NCBI GenBank assembly: GCA_037074705.1
Contig: CM073591.1
Span: 76,614,532 to 76,678,531 of the forward strand
Source of the DNA: Zhengitettix transpicula
Lineage: Eukaryota > Arthropoda > Insecta > Orthoptera > Tetrigidae
Direction of reading: 5' to 3'
DNA: 64,000 nt
In this document: positions 11,822 through 21,972 of the stretch, piece after piece
Position numbering within the stretch: position 1 is the stretch's first letter
Layout of the letters: each line of letters begins with the position of its first letter
Made by a program: the position numbers and the translations under genes
The notes under the pieces: model-generated
Told to the model about the DNA's origin: nothing
Seen by the model: the letters and a program-made list of their open reading frames with translations, nothing else
Databases searched by the model: none

Positions 11822-12437
11822 CAGTACACACTAGTATATAAAGTTAAGCGATTTTGTGTCTAGATAACGTCTATAGATAATCCAGCGACAAATTCTTGTA
11901 TATAGACCTGCTTTAACATTGCAGTAGAAATAAATGTTCGTATGCAAACCAAATATATTTTAATATTTTACAGGAGATGCCCCACTCTTTTTCGCTTAAT
12001 TTTTTATGCTCCCGATGATGCTGCTTAAAAATTTTGTATTCTTTTTCTACGTTACCTTCGGACACTTAATATTTTTTGGCCAGCTCTTCAGTAACTATTT
12101 TATTCTTAGTAGGAATTTTATAATCTGGATTAGACACTTCCCACAAACAAGATTATCATCTTCTATTAAAAGTTGAACTTTCTTCGTCGGCCACATCTTG
12201 ATAATAAACAAGCAAAAAGTAAAATAAATTAACGAAGCGTTCTCTAGAACTCACAGACGATAATTTGGGACCATGAGAATTGTCTCAAGTGTCCCATTTC
12301 AGACGGGAGACCAATGTTCTCCGATTTTGTTCTGAAAGCGTGTCTATATACAAGAATTTGTCGCGCGATTGTATAGAGGCATTGTCTAGATACAAAATCG
12401 TTCGACTTTGTATACAAGTGGCCTTAAGAGTGTACTG
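11822..12437. mobile_element. TIR DNA element (about 616 bp), superfamily unassigned
   Basis: Long terminal inverted repeats: the left arm runs from CAGTACACAC at 11822 to about 11918, the right arm from about 12330 to GTGTACTG at 12437. A perfect 22-bp match pairs 11885-11906 with the reverse complement of 12343-12364. A further diverged stretch, CGATTTTGT.TCTAGA, pairs with the complement of TCTAGATACAAAATCG. The interior has no transposase-like frame, so this is a non-autonomous element. The CAG start is compatible with hAT, but the eight flanking bases (TTTAGGTC and CAACTTCA) do not match, so the superfamily is left open. Confidence 0.6.
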
Positions 12438-14635
12438 CAACTTCAACCCAAAGAAGATTGCAGGGCACGCCACCGAAACGTCGTACACCTCAGCAAACCG
12501 AGTGGAAAAACCAAAAAGATTCCTATAGCATTGGTTTACTAATGTATAATTTAAAAGAAAATGTCGAGAAAATAATTATACAATCTTTCCAAATTTTCCT
12601 GTTTTATAAAAATTAGAGAATGTTTTGCTTAAAATTACCAATTACGTAACATACGTTTTAAGAAAGTAAATGATATCCTGTATTCGTTTACTTCCTCGTG
12701 TGATACCAGTTTTCCCTCTCATTCTGCTTTACACGTTTCTCTGTTTTCCTTGGAGATAAGGCCAACAAAATATATGTAACACGATAATCGTGTCCTTTAA
12801 GTGGCTCGTCCCTGCACCGGAAAAATATATAATTTTTTTTAAAAAAATTAACTCAAGTACTCATTAAAAATGTCAGGAGAACCCTAAAAAATATGATCAG
12901 AGGAGAAGAAAAGTAAATCGAATTTGTCGTTACTGCGAAGAAAGTGCTTAAATACATAATCATATATTTGGCATATACAGCACAGACAAGTGAAAAATGT
13001 CGGAAACAAAACATACTATAAATAATTTACGAGTGTGATAGTGTTGGTTTAGAGCGCAGCAAGTATTCATTTTAAGGTTACGCTGTCCCTTGATATCTTT
13101 CCTTATCTGTGTTATTGCTTACAAAAAATAAATTGTATACTTGCAGAGCCCTGTATTTAAAGTCTATTATAATCTATGAAGGGAGATTATGCAACACACA
13201 AAAAGATATGAGACGATGTTGATGTCAAAAATGGGTGGAAATTCACAAACTTTGGGAAACAGACCTGTTGCTGATTATGACAGTAGGATAAAGAAAGAAA
13301 ACAATAATATATAGAATTTAAATTAAAGGAAGGAAGATAATAAAGTCGACATTTAAGTTTGAATGAACTATTTTTAATGTGATTTATAAGCTTAAAATAA
13401 TTAGAAATAACAACATGAGAAACTAGGCGAATATACTGTCGTCAAAATTATAAACAAATTAATAAGATACGTTATATTTCAATTTTGGTAGGTAATGAAA
13501 ATTGAATTTATTCGGAGAAATTGTGCAAGCCCGTGTTTCAAGCGTTGCCAACATAGAGCGAATATTGACGACAGAATTTTAGATAAATCCCCAGGCGTCC
13601 TTGAATGTTGATTAGATTCGCGGAGTTACTTACAAAAATTTTTTAAGACGCAGTTGCCATACAGAAAGCCAAGTCTACTTCTCCCACACAGACAAACAAA
13701 CCCAGCGTCGCATCGAGAATGTTCCGGTCAACAATGTCGCCCTTGGGTGGTTTTCTAATCGCAAGTCAAGATATTAGCAAATCTAACTCGGTAAGAGTGA
13801 GTGATAAGGTCACCCGACCTCGTTCCCCTTCATGAAACGTCCTTCCCCAGAAGAGGCGTAAATGGGAATGAAATTAGACTACAAGCAAACAATACATGTC
13901 AACTCTGATCGTCGGCTTGAAAAGCATTGCGTTACAATTAGAGAGCAATAGAAATGATAAAAGGTTGGTTTCATGTTTTGAGTACTATCGGAAATAAAGA
14001 CTCAATGGTTATTCGGAAGCCAGTCACTTTCAATAACGACAGGAATGGAGTTTCCGGATTGATGTGTGGTTGATGCGTAGCTCCGATTCCGGAATATTTG
14101 ACGTCACTGGCGGCCTTCTCGTACAATTTTAGTACTTGGAGTAATTGTGGTGGTCAGGGCACACTGGTCAGGGGTTTATTCCGTCAGAATTTCCAACCTC
14201 AATTTCTTTCTGGATGAAAGCTTATGAGCACATTTGCCCGACCTACTGAACAGGTAGTCTCGGGGCCAAGGGCACATTAGCGAAGACGACCAGTTAACAC
14301 GCAATCAAAAGGACGAACCCAAGGCAGCATTCGAAGCAGGAGCAAAACTCACCACGAACATGCGTGTCCGTAATGCCAAGTGGAGCGTCGTGCATCCCAA
14401 CAGTGCTGCCAACCTGGAAATGTGCAATAACCCTTACACAAGCAGCGAAAGCCCTACGCAGAGGAAGTTGCGTCCAGCAAAAATGTCTGACAGAGCGGCT
14501 TTCTCTCTTTCCTCAGCGCATACGTGGAAACTGCGACCTGCCGAAAAGTCATAAAACAGTTTGACAAGTCCGCGCGCGGAGCAGGCGCCACGTACTCGCT
14601 GACGAAATTCGCAAAGGCGTAGAAAATTAAGTAAT
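12438..14635. other. AT-rich non-coding stretch
   Basis: No supportable gene. A perfect CRE palindrome TGACGTCA sits at 14099-14106. At 14360-14640 frames are open in several phases in a GC-richer patch with no recognised product. Confidence 0.45.
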
Positions 14636-14644
14636 ATCAAAGAA
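14636..14644. repeat. Target-site duplication, left copy
   Basis: ATCAAAGAA, repeated exactly at 15333-15341 on the far side of PLE copy b. Confidence 0.65.
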
Positions 14645-14690
14645 TAAGAACTATAGCCAATTCAGACAAAAAAGTGATAATATAAATACC

Positions 14691-14730
14691 ACACAACGTT
14701 TCTGGGTTCCTTGTCCCTTTCCTCAGGTGG
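14691..14730 (-). ncRNA. Hammerhead-like motif, left arm of copy b
   Basis: Minus strand: CAC-CTGAGGA, stem II GGG/CCC, GAAACGTT-GTGT. The catalytic box fits CUGANGA with N=G, so all invariant positions look retained. Confidence 0.45.
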
Positions 14731-14847
14731 GAAGAACAGCCCAGAGTGTCAGTTGACAACACTCAAAAACCCCTTTGCTACATCTTAAAAGTATACGACA
14801 TTTTTTTGTATTCTTAATACTTCTCTAATCAACAAGTCAATACTTTC

Positions 14848-15150
14848 AATAATTATCATCCCAACTTACAATTCACCCGTGAACTTGAATTTAACAATTC
14901 TCTTAATTTCCTTGACGTGACTGTACCCATTCACAATACTTCAATTCTCACCAATTGGTTCAGAAAACGTACATACTCTGGACGTGTTCTCAATTATCTT
15001 TCTGATCATCCTCCAAACTAAACGAGAGCTATGGTGTGCAATCTTGTAGACAGAAAAGTCCGAGTTCCATAAAAACAACTTACATATTTCCCGAAACATT
15101 TTAATCTCGAATGAGTAACCTTTAAATTTGACACAAGGCAGATTGAAGGC
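14848..15150 (+). pseudogene. Penelope-like reverse transcriptase, C-terminal remnant
   Basis: Reading from 14848 the frame gives TRELEFNNSLNFLDVTV, then NWFRKRTYSGRVLNY, SDHPPN, a stop at 15019-15021, then MVCNLVDRKVRVP and further stops before FDTRQIEG. The order NNSLNFLDVT / W(F/Y)RK.TYSGR.LNY..(N/D)HP / LVDR / F..TI is characteristic of the segment after the catalytic RT motifs in Penelope-like elements. The catalytic YxDD region and the GIY-YIG endonuclease are absent. At least three in-frame stops show it is dead. It ends directly at the right arm, implying an internal deletion. Family assignment is by motif memory, not by search. Confidence 0.75.
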
Positions 15151-15204
15151 TTTTTGAGTGTCGTCAACTGACAAGTGCAGTTGTGTCGCTCTAGGATCTT
15201 CTTA

Positions 15205-15244
15205 GCACCAGAGGAAAGACACAAGGATCCCAGAAACGTTGTGT
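15205..15244 (+). ncRNA. Hammerhead-like motif, sense arm of copy b (degenerate)
   Basis: Plus strand: GCAC-CAGAGGA in place of CTGANGA, then GAAACGTT-GTGT. The second invariant base (U4) is lost and stem II is weakened, so it is probably inactive. Confidence 0.35.
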
Positions 15245-15332
15245 GGTATTTATATTATCACTTTTTTTGTCTGAATTGGCTACCTTTCTTTTTAATTATT
15301 TTCACACAGACGTAAATTTTTTCATTTTAAAA

Positions 15333-16570
15333 ATCAAAGAAATAACTTTTCATCCAGAAATATATAATGCCAATAAATTAATATTTACTTATTAACATAC
15401 AATTTATTATGATAGTTGAAAAACGTTTTAATGCCTACGATGTAAATTTCGGATTGATTACAGTAAGAAAATGTAAACAATAGAAAAAGACAGCAAACCG
15501 TATTTTGAAGTAAAATTTTTAAAATGCAACAAGTTCATAATATAATTTATTATCCTGACTAGCGACAGATTCAATAATAGTTTCTTTTACAATTTAGCTC
15601 TCCATTTAATTTTATCTTCATATCCAGAAAATTTAAGAGTAAGATATACAAAACCTCTTTTTAAAACCGTAAATACTTTGTCTGGAAATTGTGAGTTATG
15701 AAAAAAGTCGGAATGGTGACCAGACAATATAAATAAATACTTTTGTAATCACGAAAAATATTTAGTAAAGGGGTGAAGACAGTTGAATTAATTTAACAAT
15801 AGCAATGGGATCATGACCGTCGACCGAGTTAGAAGTGAAATTTCAAATATAGAGCAATCGGAAATTTGTAGAATAGATAATTAAAAACTTGAAATACTTG
15901 AAAAGGTATTTTGAGCTGTAAATTTTGGATGAATTTACAAGTTCATGGTCGATTTATAAACAAAAATATATCGGTTAAAAATGAATGTGTTTACATCTAC
16001 ATCCCGTTGACTTAGCGGTTTCTGCCATTGGAGGGGTTGTCTGCGACGTCATTCACTTCCTTGACGTTACGATCCTTTAGTCGTGTTTCCCAACAAGCCA
16101 TGATATAGTCCTGCGATGTGAGAAGTTTCCTTTTAAAAATTAAAAATATATATTTTTAAAAAACAGTTATCTTATTCCAATGCGGGTAGTCTGATAAAGG
16201 CACAACGACTCCACCGCCTGCAGATAAGAACGACTGCCGGGATTTACGAGAACCGCTTATTTAATATATTCAGCGGGAAAGATGTCTGTTAAGAAGGAAT
16301 TATATCCGAAAAAGCTTAATGAAATTTTGTAGAGGTACTATCGTAAAGGGCACTAAAGAAGTTGCCGACAAAGGGTTAAATAATCTTCAGTGTCGAAAAA
16401 AAACCTACACGAGGTTTATTTAGGCTCAACGAATGTAAGAAATTTGTGGCTCTGAAGAGGGGAAAAAACGTATTTAAATTTTCAGTGAGTCCCGGAGTAT
16501 GATTGTCTCCCGTTTACACTGTAATGTTCACTTCGATCCTTCACTCTAGTAGTGATTGGACGGACAACTC
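15333..16570. other. AT-rich non-coding stretch
   Basis: Begins with the right target-site duplication (ATCAAAGAA, 15333-15341). Nothing else recognisable. Confidence 0.5.
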
Positions 16571-16819
16571 TCAACGTAGCCGAAATTTGTTGACGATTAA
16601 CTCATTGCGTGTTTGTTTTCTGGAAGCCATTAACTTGATGGTTCAGGGTCTCACACTAACGGAAAATATCTCAACTGAGCATACTACGAAAAATCAACGT
16701 AGCCGAAATTTGTTGACGATTAACTCATTGCGTGTTTGTTTTCTGGAAGCCATTAACTTGATGGTTCAGGGTCTCACACTAACGGAAAATATCTCAACTG
16801 AGCATACTACGAAAAATCA
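16571..16819 (+). repeat. Perfect tandem duplication, 2 x 123 bp
   Basis: 16571-16693 is repeated without a visible difference at 16694-16816, plus three further matching bases. The unit is 41 codons long and keeps the frame 16503-16823 open, so the predicted peptide contains the block QRSRNLLTINSLR... twice. Identity indicates a recent event. The frame has no recognisable domain, and a multiple of three can occur by chance, so coding function is not implied. Confidence 0.9.
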
Positions 16820-17160
16820 TTGAGGCGTCGTAATTTGCAATATTCTCAATAGAAGAACACACTTATTGGGGAGAAATTATAGTCAAAGATTGTACGAATT
16901 TTGACACCAAGTAATTTTCAAGCCGGGATTCTGACTAAATGTTCCGAGGGAAGCACTGTTTAATTTTGGTAGACCTGACGGACCTTACCAAGAAGAAAGA
17001 CCTTGGAGCGTCAGGTTAAGGAACAGAGGAATGCCCGGTCTAAGATTGTAACTCCCTCGCCCGCGGGGAGCAGTGTTCAGATGATATCAACTCTTTTACT
17101 TGATTGATTGGCTGGGAAGAGACGTAATATACGAATGGGATCAAAAAAGATGTCAGCGTC
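16820..17160. other. Non-coding stretch
   Basis: No recognisable feature. Confidence 0.5.
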
Positions 17161-17320
17161 AGTTAGGGAAGTCTGAGGTTCTGAGGGATGCCACATTGGA
17201 ACAGGACTTGGTCTGAGAACAGATTCGTCGGACAATGAGTTTAGACGAGGAGTTCCTGAGGGATTTCGCCTTGGAGCAAGGCCTTGGCCTTCGCGTTGTC
17301 GTTAAGGACAGCTGAGGCTG
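17161..17320 (+). repeat. Degenerate in-frame 75-bp repeat
   Basis: GAGGTTCTGAGGGAT at 17175 and GAGTTCCTGAGGGAT at 17250 start two similar blocks spaced 75 bp. They read E(V/F)LRD..LEQ.L in the same frame, with a stop between them. This may be a relic of a repetitive coding sequence or a minisatellite; the product is not recognised. Confidence 0.3.
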
Positions 17321-18703
17321 GTCACGAAGCTCAGCCATTATCGCCCTGTGCACGCTCATAGGACAAACAAGGAAGACGCGACAGCCTTGCGGAATGCGAG
17401 GGACCTTGCGTGTCTCCTCAAGCTAAACATACAGACATACAAATAAAGCACGTTCTTCAACTCTACAGTACGTACTGAATCATTTATTTTATTTCGTGTA
17501 CCACGATACTGGAATTTGCGACTGAATGCTAATTGCACTGACCAGACAACTGTGGAAATAGATAATTAGAAATCAGGACTATCAAAACTATTACTTTGGT
17601 TACTTCGTAACCTAAAGAAGGAACACTTCCATGGAGTGAAACTCTCTCTTTCATTAACGTACTAGTAATAATTAAGTTTTTCGTTTAATTCTTTTCCAGG
17701 AGTCATAAGACTCACCGAAATTAATAATAAATATGCAATTATGAATAACAGTTCTGAGAGAATCAGATCTCAACGGGACGGTTACCGGAATATAAAGGAA
17801 AGTTTATTTGATTAACCAAATATCAAATATGAAACTGATAATCACTGAATTTATTCACTTTGTGCCATTTCATGCTATCTAAAATAGCCGTTGGAATTTA
17901 CTTTTGATCTAGCTTTCGACGAATAGAACGATCACGTTTACTATGCACAATTGTGACTTGATTTTCAAATCGTGTCTATCAACCACACACTAAAGAGATA
18001 CAACGCAACAAAGATTCGCTCAGAACAAATTTACCTTCTCACAAAACGGAACATTTCAATACCGAAAGTCTGTTGGATGAATCACGCTTCAGTTCCGTTT
18101 CCCAAATCTTATTGTCTCTTACAATTTCTCACTCTGTATTGAATCACCTCAATTTCTCCTGTTATTGTCTGATCCAAACAATCGCACAATTGTAAACACG
18201 AGAAATGTGTTAAATCACTGGCTACAAACCATTATCACGATGTTAACAAAGAGAAAAGTCTGTGTGAGTAATGTCCGACAGTATAATAGCTCTTCTTTTC
18301 TTAAGCCGCGTCTACACCGAAAAATTTCGACCCAAATGTGACCCAAATACGAACGCCTAAAATAGGCAGCATACACGTATATGCATGTATTAATTAAATT
18401 TTATAACGTCAATCCATTTGATATATTCGGATTCGTTGACAAGTCACATACTATTAAACGCAAACATCAAGATTTTCTATGATAAAAAGGAATACAGGCC
18501 GTATCTTAAGGTCTTTTCCTAAACTGGTAAGACGGTGTTGTAATTAGGTTTACGAATTCTAAATACAAATTATTATGCTACCTTGATTACGAAAGCCAAT
18601 TACAGCATTCTAATGAGATTTTTAATAAAGCATACTGAAAATTAAAATCAGGAATTTATTAGTATGAAGTAGTCCACTATTAGACTTGATAATTACGAGT
18701 CTC

Positions 18704-18705
<2 letters not shown>
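17321..18705. other. AT-rich non-coding stretch
   Basis: Nothing recognised. CCGCGTCTACACCG near 18307 resembles a transposon end, but no partner was seen. Confidence 0.45.

Positions 18706-18748
<43 letters not shown>
18706..18748. repeat. (AT)n microsatellite
   Basis: 43 bp of uninterrupted alternating A and T. A short (TC)7 run lies at 18887-18900. Confidence 0.95.
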
Positions 18749-18752
<4 letters not shown>

Positions 18753-20343
18753 ATAAGTAACCAAGGATACCATTTACGAGACAATGTGAACTGCTGCCGA
18801 AGAAGGTAACAACATCCGAAAATTTCGTATGTTTCGTGTCCAACATGACGAAACCGGTCCTCAATTTTAAGGTAAGTCATTTTGTTTCTCTCTCTCTCTC
18901 TTTTGAATTTGAATGCAAACTTGTTTCTATACTTTACAATTTGTTTTCCGTGTACAGTCATATTTATATCTGCAATGGCTAATGGTTAAGTACAATTTAC
19001 TACTAATTTGCGGCTTTACGCATGGCAATACTCAATTTAAACAGCGCAAATATTTTAAGCTTGTCCAGTTTCGTCATCAACAAGTACATGTGACGATCAA
19101 TAAATAGTGACATTCTGAAAATGATTCACGTCTGTGAATTGATGGACTTCATATCAATACTTTCCACATGAGGCGTTCGGTCGTGTGCTTTTTTCCACTT
19201 CTTCCGTATCTGAACATTATCGAGAATTAATTATTGTTTAATAAAACACAACAATAATTAAGCAGTTTGACATACTTAACTGACGCAAAAATGTATGATA
19301 ATTCACAAGACTCATATAAAATAAGTATAAATCTGGTTGGACGGGAAGAAAACAACAAACAACCTTGTCCATTTTTGGTTCCCTTTATAATTTTCAATTG
19401 ATGTTAGAATGCTGTAGCTGTATTTGAGATATTTAATTATATCAATGTGTGTAAGAGAATTATTATTAACTAAAAATAATTTGACTTGTGGTAAGGTCGC
19501 TGAAAATAAGATTTAAACAAGACCGTATATAAATTAGGAGTGCGTCAGCGAAGGAACAGATATGCGTGAGGTAGTTGAAAAGTGCAAAAACGTGCGTCAA
19601 AATTGTGAATGTATGGGTTTTATTACATGCCCACGAGTCCCGCCGATCGGGTTCCTCGAGGGAGTGAAATTGAGTGAAGCTGGAATGCGCGTCTTCTCCG
19701 CGGAGAAATTGAGAAGTCGCGTGGCCATTGAACAATAATCGTGCCGTTCAATCTGGCGCGCCTGCCCCACAAACCGAAATTCCGACTCTTGTTTATTGTT
19801 TCACGTCGGCCTTCTTCGTATTTGAGCTTACAAAAGAAGTCAAGTGTTCTATCCACATTGTAGACTTAAGCCATGATCGCCGACGGGAATAGGTAACAGC
19901 GGGGAAATTTATCAATGGAGGTTGCAGATTTAAAACACCTAAGTTTTTATTTTTAATTTACGTAAGTCACAACTGTTAAAATCTAGATACGAGTCTATTT
20001 GATATTTTAAACAGCGAACGTAGATTTTAGATATTATCCTATTACGTGCAAACTCGAACTCAATTTATAATTTAGTGCTTAATTAAAATTTTAAATGCTA
20101 AATTTATTAATTTTAACCTTCTGTGTCTAGCAAGTGACAGGGGGACTGGCGGGAAAATAAGTCACTAATACGTAGCAATCTACCACATAAATGGCCGAGT
20201 ACCAATCAGAAACCGCCAAGTCATCGGCGCTTTAAGCTGTAAACGTGTAGGTGTAAACATCTATAACTTATTAATCTCTCTAGCAGTGGGAAAGAAGGTG
20301 ATTGCGATAACAATGTCTTCCTCGTGTCCCTTCCGAATGCTCT
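18749..20343. other. AT-rich non-coding stretch
   Basis: No supportable gene. A GC-richer patch at 19620-19860 carries a 77-codon minus frame without a recognised domain. Confidence 0.45.
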
Positions 20344-20386
20344 CTTCCTATTCTATTAAAGGGGGGAGGCCCAAATGTGGATGTCC
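20344..20386 (+). mobile_element. Older R1 fragment, probably split by copy 2
   Basis: TTCCTATTCTATTAAAGG ... ATGTGGAT matches the segment just before the 3' end of R1 (TTCCTATGCTA..AAAGG ... ATGTGGAT). It lies directly upstream of a full R1 copy in the same orientation. Its continuation may be the CCCTGTCACATAAAAAG seen after copy 2 at about 20935, which would make copy 2 a nested insertion. Confidence 0.55.
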
Positions 20387-20915
20387 ACCTGCGAGGGACG
20401 TTCTCTCGCAGGCAGAACCTTGTAGGAGAGATACGAAGGGGCTACCTTCGGGGCTGCCTTTTCCTCTCCGTTTTTGAACTAAGGTTCCCACAAGCCGAGG
20501 CACCTCGGCCTGTTATGAGAGGTGTATGTTCCGGGGTCGTAGACCTTGGGCATACGGTAAGAGTTGTCCGCTATTCCCATTGGAATAGTCGGCCAGCTGC
20601 CTCCTAAACTGGTCGAGGCACGGAGAAGGGAATGCTGCGACCCCATAGCAAACTCCTCTCCCGCTATCGGAAGGGCGTGGGACAAGTACCCAATGCCCGA
20701 CCTACCTGATGCAGGTTTTTCTAGGGATTGTCCTGCATTTCTTTAGGCGAATGCCGGGTAGGATCCTTAAAAAATTGCCCGGGGGCCCTAGTTAACCCTT
20801 GGCTACCTTCCTCTACCCTTCCACATCCCCCCTTTGCAAATCCCTTCCTATGCTACCAAAGGGGAGTTGCCACCATGTGGATTACCCTCATGTAGCCTGT
20901 TGCCCTAAAAAAAAA
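20387..20915 (+). mobile_element. R1 retroposon, copy 2 (near full length)
   Basis: Runs from CCTGCGAGGGACG through AACTAAGGTTCCCACAAGCC, TTCCCATTGGAATAG, GGAAGGGCGTGGGACAAG and TGCCCGACCTACCTGATG to CCTGTTGCCC, followed by an A-run. The flanks ATGTGGATGTCC (20375-20386) and ATATGGACGTCC (20915-20926) match 10 of 12, a likely target-site duplication. The 3' A-run and TSD indicate retroposition. No pol III boxes and no long sense frame are seen, so it may be a SINE of unknown head or the tail of a longer retroelement. On the minus strand 20479-20685 a 68-codon frame is open and is shared with copies 4 and 7. Confidence 0.9.
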
Positions 20916-20926
20916 TATGGACGTCC

Positions 20927-21865
20927 TTAATAAACCCTGTCACATAAAAAGTGCATAATAGTAAGAAAACCATAATGACATTTTAACTACCTTTGTCTCT
21001 GTCAAGGAAATGTAATAAGTACATTTGCAAATCCAATAGTATTGGAAATTTATAATTAATTGCCCGGACAGGTTTCCTTCAACGCGAAAGAAAAATACAT
21101 TATTTTTCATCGTCCACTCCTGAAGCGCATTATTTTAGACGATATTTGGTATTCAGACATCGCTCCCTTTCTCTCAGCTCAATATATGAATCTAGAAATT
21201 GCTTTACCCGGATATTTAATTACGATTATTCCTTCAATTCTTGAATTAATCGCTGTCGCGATGTTATTTCTAAATTTATTGCTAGCGTTTGTGGTTCCCA
21301 TTAGGTATGTTTCGCCACATTCAACTAAAACATACATCGCATAAGGAATATTTAATTATTTGCAGATCGTCTTAATGGTTAGAATTCCTACAAGTCAGGA
21401 GTTTAACGCAAATCGATAAAAAAAACAGAAACAAAAAGAATTCTGAAGTTTTTGAGTCCAACTAACATATTTTCGAGAAATTGAAAACTTTCTAATAGTT
21501 TATTCGGAAATAGGTAATAAACGGATTGGGTATCAATTTTTTAATAGTTATATTTATCGGACTTCATTGATAAATGAATAAACCATCCAAATTTGTAAGT
21601 AATATATATTGTAGTAAAAAATGAGAACATATTAATAAAATAAAAATTGGTACGACGTACCTTTCCTTTTTTAAAACTTTTCAGGTGGAAAAACTTTACA
21701 AGTCTAAATATAATTTATTTCTTGAAATGTGTGGGGGGTAAAGCGCACTCGTTTAGAAATTTTCTCGCCAAAAGTTTAACTACGTATTGTTATTTCAAGA
21801 CATGATATTCAGACTTTTAAAACTTTTATGTACATGAAGAATATCCAAAAAGAAATGCTTCGTGC
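20927..21865. other. AT-rich non-coding stretch
   Basis: A 94-codon plus frame (21060-21344) has a hydrophobic segment around residues 45-80, but no family is recognised. AT-rich DNA often encodes such stretches by chance. Confidence 0.4.
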
Positions 21866-21972
21866 CAATTTTTATGTTGTTGATATGTTCAATATTTTTT
21901 TAAAAAATATATTTCTGACAATTTTTATGTTATTAATATGTTACAATACTTTTTATTAAAATATATTTCTGA
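21866..21972. repeat. Diverged tandem duplication, about 53 bp x 2
   Basis: CAATTTTTATGTTGTTGATA at 21866 and CAATTTTTATGTTATTAATA at 21919. Both units end in ATATATTTCTGA. Confidence 0.8.

Larger units (their letters stand above)
14645..15332 (+). mobile_element. R2 / Penelope-like element, copy b, with RT remnant
   Basis: A 688-bp insertion between perfect 9-bp target-site duplications. Inverted arms (left about 14645-14770, right about 15150-15332) share AGCCAATTCAGACAAAAAA, ATAAATACCACACAACGTTTC and CAACTGACA/CAGTTGACAA with copy a. Between them, on the plus strand, is a broken reverse-transcriptase C-terminus. The right end has the full terminus (GACGTAAATTTTTTCATTTT); the left is shorter, giving 5' truncation in sense orientation. 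This fits a Penelope-like retroelement that was copied from an internally deleted transcript and then decayed. Confidence 0.8.

Noticed and set aside
18307..18320. Transposon end CCGCGTCTACACCG
   Set aside because: No inverted partner or TSD found within several kilobases.
21060..21344. Small membrane protein
   Set aside because: Hydrophobic stretches are common in AT-rich random frames; no homologue or signal recognised.
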